From contig CAZKVJ010000008.1 of NCBI GenBank assembly GCA_964556225.1, positions 62,001 to 126,000 on the forward strand: a stretch of DNA of 64,000 nucleotides. Direction: 5' to 3'. Made by a program: the position numbers and the translations under genes. This stretch comes from CAZKVJ01 sp964556225 (GTDB lineage Bacteria > Actinomycetota > Acidimicrobiia > Acidimicrobiales > Ilumatobacteraceae). Below are positions 55,436 to 63,131 of this stretch, piece after piece. Positions within the stretch are counted from its first letter, which is position 1; the number at the start of each line of letters is the position of its first letter. The notes under the pieces were generated by a model, which worked only from the letters and a program-made list of their open reading frames with translations, ran no database searches and was not told where the DNA came from.

Positions 55436-56140
55436 ATGGCCGACCAGCGCACCGACACCGTGACCGTCGCCGACGGATCCTTCGACCTCTTCGTGTGGAC
55501 CCCGCCGTCGGGGCGAGGACCCGCCGTGCTCGTGATCCAGGAGATCTTCGGCGTCGGACCGTACATCCGGGCGGTGGCGGAGCGACTCGCCGGAGCCGGC
55601 TACGTGGTGGGCGCACCGGACGTGTTCTGGCGGTTCGCGCCGGGCTGGGCGGCGCCCCACGACGAGGCCGGCCTGGCCGCCAGCCTGGAGAAGGTCGGCC
55701 AGCTCGACCCGCAGCGGGCGGTGGCCGACTGCGCCGCAGCGCTCGAGGCGCTCGGCGGGCTGGGTGAGGTGGACGGGCGGCCGGCAGTCCTCGGGTTCTG
55801 CCTGGGCGGCACACTGGCGTGGGGCGTGGCCGCCGCCGACGCCCCGAGCGCCTGCGTCAGCTACTACGGCAGCGGCGTGCCGTCGATGCTCGACCTGGTC
55901 GACGCCGTGTCCTGTCCGACGCTGTTCCACTTCGGCGACGCCGACCCGTACATCCCGTCGGAAGGCGTCGACGCGCTGAACGAAGCCATCGCCGGGAGGG
56001 ACGGGTTCGTGCTCAACGTCGAGCGGGCAGGGCACGCGTTCGACAACCACGAGGCGCCGATGTTCTACGACGAGGGCGCGGCCCACGCGGCGTGGTCCAA
56101 GACGATGGCGTTCCTGACGACGCACCTCCCCACGGGCTGA
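55436..56140 (+). CDS. dienelactone hydrolase family protein
   Basis: 234 residues. VLVIQEIFGVGPYIRAVAERLA, nucleophile Cys in VLGFCLGGTLAWG, Asp in HFGDADPYIPSEG and His in RAGHAFDNHEAPMF make the Cys-Asp-His triad of DLH. The physiological ester is not known. I took the ATG at 55436; the open frame begins at 55409 without a ribosome site. It is convergent with ruvB (21-bp gap). Confidence 0.87.
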   Translation: MADQRTDTVTVADGSFDLFVWTPPSGRGPAVLVIQEIFGVGPYIRAVAERLAGAGYVVGAPDVFWRFAPGWAAPHDEAGLAASLEKVGQLDPQRAVADCAAALEALGGLGEVDGRPAVLGFCLGGTLAWGVAAADAPSACVSYYGSGVPSMLDLVDAVSCPTLFHFGDADPYIPSEGVDALNEAIAGRDGFVLNVERAGHAFDNHEAPMFYDEGAAHAAWSKTMAFLTTHLPTG

Positions 56141-56161
56141 CGCGTCGCCCGCCGGCCGGGG

Positions 56162-57202
56162 TCAGCCGAACAGACCGGGCTGCGACGCACCGGGTCCGCC
56201 CGGCGACGGCGGCTCGATCCCGAGGTGCACCCACGCCGCCGGCATGGCGACCCGTCCCCGGGGTGTGCGCACCAGCAGGCCCTGCTGGATGAGGAACGGC
56301 TCGTACACGTCTTCGACCGTCTCGGGCTGCTCGCCGACGCTGATGGCCAGTGTGGACAGACCCACCGGGCCACCGCCGAACTGCTGGCACACGGCGCCGA
56401 GGATCGCCCGGTCGACCTTGTCGAGGCCTCGGTCGTCCACCCCGAACAGCGCCAGCCCCTCGCGCGCGATCGCCTGGTCGATCTCGCCGTCGGCGCGCAC
56501 CTCGGCGAAGTCACGCACCCGGCGCAACAGGCGGTTGGCGATGCGGGGGGTGCCGCGACTGCGCCGGGCGATCTCGTAGCAGCCCTCGGCATCGATGCCG
56601 ACGGACAGAATGCCGGCGGCCCGGCGCACGATGGCCTCGAGCTCGTCGTCGTCGTAGTAGTCGAGCCGGGCGACGAGCCCGAAGCGGTCGCGCAGCGGCC
56701 CGGTGATCATGCCCGTGCGGGTGGTGGCGCCGACGAGGGTGAAGCGGGGCAGGGTCAGGCGGATCGACGACGCTGCGGGGCCCTTGCCGACGACGATGTC
56801 GAGCTGGAAGTCCTCCATGGCCGGGTAGAGGATCTCCTCGACCGCCCGGGAGAGACGGTGGATCTCGTCGATGAAGAGCACGTCGCCCTCGTCGAGCTTG
56901 GTGAGGATCGCCGCCAGGTCACCGGCCCGTTCGAGGGCCGGCCCGGAGGTGACGTGGAGGGCGACGCCCATCTCGGCGGCGACGATGCCCGCCAGCGTGG
57001 TCTTGCCGAGACCGGGCGGACCGGCGAACAGCAGGTGATCGGCGGCCTGGCCGCGGCGGCGGGCGGCCTCGAGGACGATGCCGAGGTGCTCTTTCAGCTC
57101 GCGCTGGCCCACGAAGTCGGCGAGGTGGCGTGGGCGCAGACCGGCCTCGTCGGCGGCTTCGACCGGATCGGTGGGCTGCGGGTCGAGGAACTCGTCACGC
57201 AC
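56162..57202 (-). CDS. ruvB: Holliday junction branch migration helicase RuvB
   Basis: 346 residues. LRPRHLADFVGQRELKEHLGI, Walker A FAGPPGLGKTTLAGIV, Walker B DVLFIDEIHRLSRAVEEILYPAMEDFQLD, GATTRTGMITGPLRDRFG and RGTPRIANRLLRRVRDFA, then a winged-helix domain. The GTG at 57202 overlaps the ruvA stop by 8 bp. Last gene of ruvC-ruvA-ruvB. Confidence 0.96.
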   Translation of the reverse strand: MRDEFLDPQPTDPVEAADEAGLRPRHLADFVGQRELKEHLGIVLEAARRRGQAADHLLFAGPPGLGKTTLAGIVAAEMGVALHVTSGPALERAGDLAAILTKLDEGDVLFIDEIHRLSRAVEEILYPAMEDFQLDIVVGKGPAASSIRLTLPRFTLVGATTRTGMITGPLRDRFGLVARLDYYDDDELEAIVRRAAGILSVGIDAEGCYEIARRSRGTPRIANRLLRRVRDFAEVRADGEIDQAIAREGLALFGVDDRGLDKVDRAILGAVCQQFGGGPVGLSTLAISVGEQPETVEDVYEPFLIQQGLLVRTPRGRVAMPAAWVHLGIEPPSPGGPGASQPGLFG

Positions 57203-57788
57203 GGCGGGCCCCGAGCGCCTTGAGCGCGTCGCGCAGCATGGTGGCGGCATCGGTGTCGGCCGGCAGCTCGCGCAGGGTCTCTCGCACCTCGTCGGCGCCG
57301 TAACCGAGGCCGGCCAGCGCCTCGCGCACATCGGCCACTGCCGATGACCCCGCACCGGCCCCGGCCGGTGACATCTCGAGCGACGGCACGTTCAAGCGGC
57401 TCCTCAGCTCGACGAGGAGACGCTCGGCCGTCTTCTTGCCGACACCCGGCACGAGCGTCAGCGACGCCAGATCGCCGTTGGCGACGATGTCGACGAGCGC
57501 TGCCGGGCTGTGGGTGCCGAGGATGGCGAGCGCCAGCGCCGGCCCGACCCCGTGTGTGGCGATGAGCACCTGGAACGTGGACCGCTCGTCGCGGGCCAGG
57601 AAGCCGTAGAGCGTCTGGGCGTCTTCGCGGATGTGGTGGTGGATGTGCAAGAACACCGGGGCCGTGGGCTCCAGCTCGGCCAGCGTGCGTGGGGTGACGG
57701 TGACCAGGTAGCCGACGCCGCCGACCTCGACCAGCACCGATCCGTCGTGGCCGCGCTCGAGCACCTGCCCGCGCAGCGATCCGATCAC
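57195..57788 (-). CDS. ruvA: Holliday junction DNA-binding protein RuvA
   Basis: 197 residues. GSLRGQVLERGHDGSVLVEVGGVGYLV (OB fold), HHHIREDAQTLYGFLARDER, two HhH motifs (THGVGPALALAILG, VPGVGKKTAERLLVEL) and a C-terminal UBA-like domain (DVREALAGLGYGADEV). GTG at 57788, overlapping the ruvC stop by 4 bp. Confidence 0.95.
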   Translation of the reverse strand: MIGSLRGQVLERGHDGSVLVEVGGVGYLVTVTPRTLAELEPTAPVFLHIHHHIREDAQTLYGFLARDERSTFQVLIATHGVGPALALAILGTHSPAALVDIVANGDLASLTLVPGVGKKTAERLLVELRSRLNVPSLEMSPAGAGAGSSAVADVREALAGLGYGADEVRETLRELPADTDAATMLRDALKALGARRA

Positions 57789-58345
57789 CGGACACCTGCC
57801 GTCGTCGTGGCCGGCGCGCTCGCGGCCCGCACCCTGGCCCGCAGCGGTGCCATGGCGAGATGGCACAGCGCCAGGGCGGCGGCGTCGGCGGCGTCCGGTG
57901 GCTCGGGCACGCGGGACAGCCCGAGGCGGGCCTGGACCATCTTCTGCACCTGGGCCTTGCCGGCTCCGCCGTAGCCGGCGACCGCGTCCTTCACCTGGTT
58001 GGGCGTGTACTGAACGACCTCGCACCCGGCGGCGGCGGCCTCGGCCAGGGCCAGGCCGCTGGCCTGCCCGACGCTCATCGCCGTGCGGACGTTCACCTGG
58101 AAGAACACCTGCTCGACGGCGACGGTGGCCGGGCGGTACTCGGCGATCAGGTGGGCCAGCTCGGCGCGCAGGGCGGCCAGGCGCTGCGGCAGCGGCTCCG
58201 ACGCGGACGTCCGCACGACGCCGAGCGCGACCGGCCGGGACGCCGAGGCGCCGGCGGCGTCGAGCACGGCGTATCCGCAACGGGTGAGCCCGGGGTCGAT
58301 CCCGAGCACCCGCCCCGACACCAGATCACGCGAGGGGACGAACAC
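57785..58345 (-). CDS. ruvC: crossover junction endodeoxyribonuclease RuvC
   Basis: 186 residues. Catalytic Asp in RVLGIDPGLTRCGYAV, Glu in PATVAVEQVFFQVN, and DA-x2-A-A region DAADAAALALCHLA, plus YTPNQVKDAVAGYGGAGKAQVQ. The start could be the GTG at 58345 or the one at 58321 (closer to the usual length); neither has a clear ribosome site. Confidence 0.94.
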   Translation of the reverse strand: MFVPSRDLVSGRVLGIDPGLTRCGYAVLDAAGASASRPVALGVVRTSASEPLPQRLAALRAELAHLIAEYRPATVAVEQVFFQVNVRTAMSVGQASGLALAEAAAAGCEVVQYTPNQVKDAVAGYGGAGKAQVQKMVQARLGLSRVPEPPDAADAAALALCHLAMAPLRARVRAASAPATTTAGVR

Positions 58346-58406
58346 AGGTTCGCATGCTAGCCACCCGTCGGCGCCGGGCCGCGGATCCTTGCGCCCGCAC
58401 CGGCGC

Positions 58407-58868
58407 TCAGGCCGGCGGCCGAGCGGACGTGACCGCCTCGAGCAGCTCCTCCACCGGCCGGAACGTGAGCCCGGCGATGGCCCGGTGGGCGTAGCGGACG
58501 ATGCCCTCGGCGTCGACCACGAAGACGCTCCGGCGGGGGAAGCCGAGCGGGCCGAGCGTGCCGTAGCGACCGGCGACGGCCTTGTCCGTGTCGGCGAGGA
58601 GGGGGAAGCCGAACCCGTGCTTGGCGGCGAAGCGCTCGTGACTCGCGAGGTCCTGCGGCGAGATGGCAAGGACCTGCGCGCCGACCTGCTCGAACTGCGC
58701 CAGGTCGTCGTTGTAGGTGTTGAGCTGGCGAGTGCAGACGGGCGTGTCGTCGCCCGGGTAGAACACGAGCACGACGGGCGAGCCGGCGTAGTCCGACAGC
58801 GAGTACTCGCGCTGGCCTGTGCCCGGCAGCGTGAAGTCCGGTGCCCGATCACCGACCGCGATGCTCAT
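58407..58868 (-). CDS. peroxiredoxin (BCP/AhpE-type)
   Basis: 153 residues. VGDRAPDFTLPGTGQ, YSLSDYAGSPVVLVFYPGDDTPVCTRQL with the peroxidatic Cys in TPVCT, and RRSVFVVDAEGIVRYAH. The +5 position is Leu in place of the resolving Cys of classical BCP, so it looks like a 1-Cys or AhpE-like enzyme that reduces peroxides. Divergent from the CLC gene across palindrome B2. Confidence 0.9.
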   Translation of the reverse strand: MSIAVGDRAPDFTLPGTGQREYSLSDYAGSPVVLVFYPGDDTPVCTRQLNTYNDDLAQFEQVGAQVLAISPQDLASHERFAAKHGFGFPLLADTDKAVAGRYGTLGPLGFPRRSVFVVDAEGIVRYAHRAIAGLTFRPVEELLEAVTSARPPA

Positions 58869-58914
58869 GGACCGTCACGGTACCCCGCGCCGGCGCAGCG
58901 GGCCCGCCGCCACA

Positions 58915-58966
58915 TTCCGTTCTGGTCCCGGGAAGTAGCGCTGGGCGCTACTTCCTGGGACCAGAA
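58915..58966. repeat. palindromic element B, copy 2 (long near-perfect hairpin)
   Basis: Arms 58920-58941 and 58945-58966 pair over 22 bp with one mismatch around a TGG loop; the inner part is AGTAGCGC/GCGCTACT. The left 37 bp match copy 1 (55346-55382) with 2 differences. It sits between the divergent peroxiredoxin and CLC starts, 46 and 26 bp from them. Confidence 0.85.
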
Positions 58967-58992
58967 GCGAGGGGTGGGGCAGTATTGGGGGT

Positions 58993-60357
58993 GTGGGGCA
59001 TGACGGTCAGGGCGCACCCGACGAGGGAGGCACGCCGTCGTGGCGGGTGACGCTGCGCGCTGAGATGCGCGAGCAGGGCGAGCTTGTCGTGTTCCTGCTG
59101 CGCTGGATCGCCCTCGGCGCCGCGTCGGGGGTGCTCGCAGGTGTGTCCTCGTGGCTGTTCCTCGAGCTGTTGGACCGAGTGACGGACTTCCGGGTCGAGC
59201 ACGAGTGGATCATCTTCCTGCTCCCCCTCGCCGGACTCGTCATCGGCTGCGCCTACCACTACCTGGGCGGCCGGTCCATCGAGGGCAACACGCTGCTCAT
59301 CGACGAGATCCACACCCCGTCCAACTGGGTGCCGCGCCGGATGGCGCCGCTCGTGCTGCTCGGCACGCTCGGCACCCATCTGTTCGGTGGCTCGGCCGGC
59401 CGCGAGGGCACGGCGCTGCAGATGTCCGGCAGCCTGACCGACTGGCTGTCGAGGGCGCTGCGCCTCGGCCCCGGCGACCGACGGCTGATGCTGATCACGG
59501 CGCTCGCCGGCGGGTTCGGCGCGGTGTTCGGCGTCCCCATGGCCGGCGCAGTGTTCGCGCTCGAGGTCCAGGCGGTCGGCCGGGTCCGCTACGAGGCCCT
59601 CGTCCCGGCGCTGACGGCGTCCGTCGTGGGCGACCTCGTGGTCGGTGCACTCGGCTTCGAGCACGCCTCGATGCCCCAGCTCCACGTCGGCGTCAACGCG
59701 TGGCTGCTGGCGCGGATCGCCGTCGCCGGCCTGCTGTTCGGCCTCACGGGCGCGGCGTTCGCCGAGCTGGCGCACCTCATCAAGCGGGCGATGGCCCGTG
59801 TCATCGCCTGGCCGCCGCTGCGCCTCGTCATCGGCGGCGTCGGCGTGGTCGGGCTGGCGCTGGTGTTCGGCACCGAGTACTGCGGGCTCTCCCTGCCCCT
59901 CCTCGACCTCGGCCTGGCGGGGGTGCCGCTCGGGTTCGACGTCTTCGCCCTCAAGCTGGTCTTCACGGCGATGACGCTGGGATCGGGCTTCCCCGGGGGC
60001 GAGGTCACGCCGCTGTTCGTCATCGGGACGACGCTCGGCGCGGCGCTGGCGACGCCCCTCGGCCTTCCGGTCACGCTCGTCGCCGCCGTCGGCTTCGCCG
60101 CCGTCTTCGCCGGCGCGTCCAACACCCCCCTCGCCTGCACGATCCTGGGGATCGAGATGTTCGGGTCTGGGGCGGCGGTCCCGCTGGCCGTCGGCTGTGT
60201 CGTCGCGTACGTCTTCTCCAGCCACCGAGGCATCTACCCCAGCCAGCGCATCCACGCCGCCAAGGGTGCTCGGGCCATCACCGGCGCGCCCTCGCTGCGC
60301 CAGCACGTGCAGATCCATCGCCACGGCCGGCCCCCGAGCCACGGCGGGATCGACTAG
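58993..60357 (+). CDS. CLC-family anion/proton antiporter, fluoride-type (ClcF-like)
   Basis: 454 residues, about 10-12 helices. GGSAGREGTALQMSGSL carries the gating Glu within GREGT, where chloride CLCs have GREGP; GGFGAVFGVPMAGAVFALEV and GSGFPGGEVTPLF are the other pore motifs. The segment EGNTLLIDEIHTP replaces the usual GSGIP selectivity motif. These are features I associate with the fluoride-exporting CLC-F clade. There is no recognisable fluoride riboswitch upstream. GTG start at 58993. Confidence 0.8.
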   Translation: MGHDGQGAPDEGGTPSWRVTLRAEMREQGELVVFLLRWIALGAASGVLAGVSSWLFLELLDRVTDFRVEHEWIIFLLPLAGLVIGCAYHYLGGRSIEGNTLLIDEIHTPSNWVPRRMAPLVLLGTLGTHLFGGSAGREGTALQMSGSLTDWLSRALRLGPGDRRLMLITALAGGFGAVFGVPMAGAVFALEVQAVGRVRYEALVPALTASVVGDLVVGALGFEHASMPQLHVGVNAWLLARIAVAGLLFGLTGAAFAELAHLIKRAMARVIAWPPLRLVIGGVGVVGLALVFGTEYCGLSLPLLDLGLAGVPLGFDVFALKLVFTAMTLGSGFPGGEVTPLFVIGTTLGAALATPLGLPVTLVAAVGFAAVFAGASNTPLACTILGIEMFGSGAAVPLAVGCVVAYVFSSHRGIYPSQRIHAAKGARAITGAPSLRQHVQIHRHGRPPSHGGID

Positions 60358-60428
60358 CGCGACGACCTCAGGAACCTCCCAGACTGCTCGCAGCCACCTC
60401 ACGAACGAGACGAGTTGGCTCTCGACCC

Positions 60429-61256
60429 ATGACCGCCGAGATCGATCCCACCCACCCCGCGACTGCCGGCCCCATGAACCGCCGCCACCTGATCTCGCTC
60501 CTCGGCGTGGGTGGCGTCAGCCTGCTGGCCGCGTGCGCGACCGCCCGCCCGGGTGGCGGCTCCGGAGTGGCCTCCACGACGTCCGCCGCGTCAGCGACCA
60601 CCGGCGGCGGCTCGGGTGATCTCACGACGACGCCCAGCGAGACCGGCGGACCGTTCCCCGCCGACGGCACCAACGACAACGGCGACGGCGCCGTGGCCGA
60701 CGTGCTGGGCGACGCCCGTTCGATCCGCGCGGACATCCGCGCCGACCTCGACGGCACCAACACCCAAGACGGCGTCCCGCTCACCCTGAAGGTCAAGGTG
60801 CTGAAGGGCTCCGACGGCAGCCCGCTCGCCGGCGCCGCTGTGTACGTATGGCACTGCAATCGGGCCGGCGAGTACTCCGGGTACCGCTCGTCGATGCTCG
60901 GCGGGGACTTCAGCGACCGTTCGTTCCTCCGTGGCGTCCAGGTCGCCGACGCCAACGGCGGCGTCTCGTTCCAGACGATCCTGCCCGGGCGCTACCAGGG
61001 GCGAGCGTTCCACATCCACTTCGAGGTCTTCTCCGACGCCACCTACGCAACGAAGCTGCTCACCAGCCAGATGGCGATGGACGACGTGCTGGTCGACTCG
61101 CTCTACGCCCACGTCCCCGGGTACGAGCAAGCGCTGCGCAACGACACCGACAACGCCGATGACGGCATCTTCGGCGACGGCGTCGGCCACCAGCTCCTCG
61201 AGGTGAGCGGTGACGTGAGCTCGGGCCTGACGGCGTCCTTCACGGCCGTCGTGTGA
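60429..61256 (+). CDS. exported intradiol ring-cleavage dioxygenase-like lipoprotein
   Basis: 275 residues. NRRHLISLLGVGGVSLLAAC is a twin-Arg-like signal with lipobox LAAC, followed by a Ser/Thr/Gly-rich linker. The mature domain has TPSETGGPFPADGTN, AAVYVWHCNRAGEYSGY (Tyr ligand region), LPGRYQGRAFHIHFEV (Tyr and the H-x-H ligands of the non-haem Fe(III)) and FGDGVGHQLLEV. An extracellular protocatechuate 3,4-dioxygenase-like enzyme; substrate unknown. ATG at 60429 (an internal ATG at 60474 could also serve). Confidence 0.87.
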   Translation: MTAEIDPTHPATAGPMNRRHLISLLGVGGVSLLAACATARPGGGSGVASTTSAASATTGGGSGDLTTTPSETGGPFPADGTNDNGDGAVADVLGDARSIRADIRADLDGTNTQDGVPLTLKVKVLKGSDGSPLAGAAVYVWHCNRAGEYSGYRSSMLGGDFSDRSFLRGVQVADANGGVSFQTILPGRYQGRAFHIHFEVFSDATYATKLLTSQMAMDDVLVDSLYAHVPGYEQALRNDTDNADDGIFGDGVGHQLLEVSGDVSSGLTASFTAVV

Positions 61257-61284
61257 GCGTCCGGGGGCGGGGTGACCGGGCTGC

Positions 61285-62067
61285 TCAGCGTCGTGGCGGC
61301 CGGGGGATGAACGGGCTCGTGCGGGCCACGTACTCCTCGTACCCGGCCCGGCGCTTGACGAGCGACTTCTCGAGGAGCGTCACGCCCGACACCCGGCGCA
61401 GCAGCACCGTCATCACCACGGCGCCGATCAGCCCGATCGCCCCGATCCCCGTCTCGGCGGCGACGAGCGCGATCCCCCACCACACGCAGGCGTCGCCGAA
61501 GTAGTTCGGGTGGCGGGTGTAGCGCCACAGCCCGCGGTCCATCACGGTGCCAGCGTTGGCCGGGTCCCGCTTGAAGCGGGCGAGCTGCCAGTCGCCCACC
61601 GCCTCGAAGAACAGCCCGACCGCCCACACGGCCACGCCGATCCATGCCAGCACGCCCGGGTCCGGCGACTGGTCGACCTGGCCCAGCTGCACCGGCAGCG
61701 AGACGATCCACATCAGCACGCCCTGCAGCGCGAACACCGTGACCAGGCTCACCACGGGGAAGCGCTCACCGTGACGCTTGCGCATCGCCCGGTACCGGAA
61801 GTCCTCGCCCTTGCCGTGGTTGCGCACCGCCAGGTACCCGGCCAGGCGCAGCCCCCAGATGGTGGTCATCCCCACGAGCAGGGCGCGGCGGGCACCGTTG
61901 CCGTCGGTGACCGCGAGCACGGCCCAGGCGACGAGCACGAATCCCAGGCCCCAGACGATGTCGACGATCGACGCGTTCTTCAGCACCACGCTGACGACCC
62001 AGGTGACGAGCATCAGCACCGCCACCGTGGCGGCAGCGACGAGGAGCGCGGTGCCGGCGTCGCTCAT
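61285..62067 (-). CDS. DUF1295 membrane protein (steroid 5-alpha-reductase-like)
   Basis: 260 residues with about 6-7 helices. SIVDIVWGLGFVLVAW near the start and GLWRYTRHPNYFGDACVWWG near the C-terminus are the DUF1295 / ICMT-like signature (NADPH- or SAM-binding His-Pro-Asn-Tyr). Function not established; reduction or methylation of a lipid is likely. The ATG overlaps the stop of the acyltransferase gene (ATGA). Confidence 0.88.
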   Translation of the reverse strand: MSDAGTALLVAAATVAVLMLVTWVVSVVLKNASIVDIVWGLGFVLVAWAVLAVTDGNGARRALLVGMTTIWGLRLAGYLAVRNHGKGEDFRYRAMRKRHGERFPVVSLVTVFALQGVLMWIVSLPVQLGQVDQSPDPGVLAWIGVAVWAVGLFFEAVGDWQLARFKRDPANAGTVMDRGLWRYTRHPNYFGDACVWWGIALVAAETGIGAIGLIGAVVMTVLLRRVSGVTLLEKSLVKRRAGYEEYVARTSPFIPRPPRR

Positions 62068-63056
62068 CCCGGCCCTCCGGCGCTCAGCTGGGCGTGCACC
62101 TTCTCGTCGATCTCGAGCCACCGGGCGTCGAGCCAGGCGGTGAAGCCATCACCATCCGGGACGTCGGCCCGGTCGATCCGTCGAGCCTCGAAGTGCACGT
62201 GCGTCGCTCCCTTCGCCAACCGGCGATAGATGCCGCGCACCGTATCCATCCCCTCGAACCCGGTGTGCCACCCCACCACGACGTCCGCGGTCGGGCACCC
62301 GGCCAGCAGCGCCGCCGCGCCGGCCGGCCGCGGCGGGAGGAGGTGGCGCAGCCCTGCGAGCCGGGCGGAGCGCTCAGGGTCCTTCTCGGCGAGCGATGCC
62401 AGCATCCGCTCACGCTTGTGGTGCGCCGCTCTCGTCCCCTCCGGGAAGATGATCGCCACGTCGTTCGAACCCATCGTCGCCGCCATCGACCGCAGGGCCG
62501 CGAGCTCAGGGCCGCTGTCGGCGGCGCCCCGGTCGAGGAAGTGGTTGGGGAGACGGTTGCCGACGATGTCGAGGCACGGGTCGGCCAGCAGCTCACGCTT
62601 GAGCACGTAGCGCGGGTCCATCCCGGCGAGCACCGAGGTGACCCAGGCGCTCACCAGCGAGTCCGCGTAGCTGGCGTGCCGGCACACCAGGATGAGCGGA
62701 CCACGGCCGAACGCCGACACGTCGGGGGCCTCGATCGGCATGTCCGCGCACCGCTGCAGCGCACCGACCAGCCGGTGGATCCACCAGCGCTGCAGGCGGA
62801 CGTGGGCGGCGCGGTCACCAGAGCGGAACGTCAGCCACAGCCACGTCGCGGCGAGGATGCCCGCCGACTCCAGCCACGCCCAGCACACGCCGCACAGGGC
62901 GAGCCGGGTCAGGGGCAGGCGGCGGCGAAGGGTCACCACGTCGGCGAGCAACGTGGCCGGCAGCCACAAGGGCAAGAGCAGCACCGAGCCCGCAGCAACA
63001 CCGAACGCCACCGACACGGAGATGGCGCGTCGTCGGAGCCGGCCCGAGGAGCTCAC
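62064..63056 (-). CDS. PlsC-like phospholipid/glycerol acyltransferase
   Basis: About 330 residues from the GTG at 63056. Two N-terminal helices (SVSVAFGVAAGSVLLLPLW; LALCGVCWAWLESAGILAA), then the H-x4-D motif CRHASYADSL and VAIIFPEGTRAAH, as in the LPLAT/PlsC family (acyl-CoA:lysophospholipid type). Larger than AGPAT proper, it resembles LCLAT-like proteins. Two-gene operon with DUF1295, so a lipid role is likely. Confidence 0.85.
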   Translation of the reverse strand: MSSSGRLRRRAISVSVAFGVAAGSVLLLPLWLPATLLADVVTLRRRLPLTRLALCGVCWAWLESAGILAATWLWLTFRSGDRAAHVRLQRWWIHRLVGALQRCADMPIEAPDVSAFGRGPLILVCRHASYADSLVSAWVTSVLAGMDPRYVLKRELLADPCLDIVGNRLPNHFLDRGAADSGPELAALRSMAATMGSNDVAIIFPEGTRAAHHKRERMLASLAEKDPERSARLAGLRHLLPPRPAGAAALLAGCPTADVVVGWHTGFEGMDTVRGIYRRLAKGATHVHFEARRIDRADVPDGDGFTAWLDARWLEIDEKVHAQLSAGGPG

Positions 63057-63131
63057 GCCGGCGAACCTAGCGCTGGGTGGAGAGGCCCGGCACCCGTTCG
63101 CGGGCGATGCGGGGATGGCTACGGTGAGCCG

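Noticed and set aside
58869..58992. Fluoride (crcB) riboswitch upstream of the CLC gene
   Set aside because: The expected pseudoknot pattern is not visible; the region is dominated by hairpin B2.
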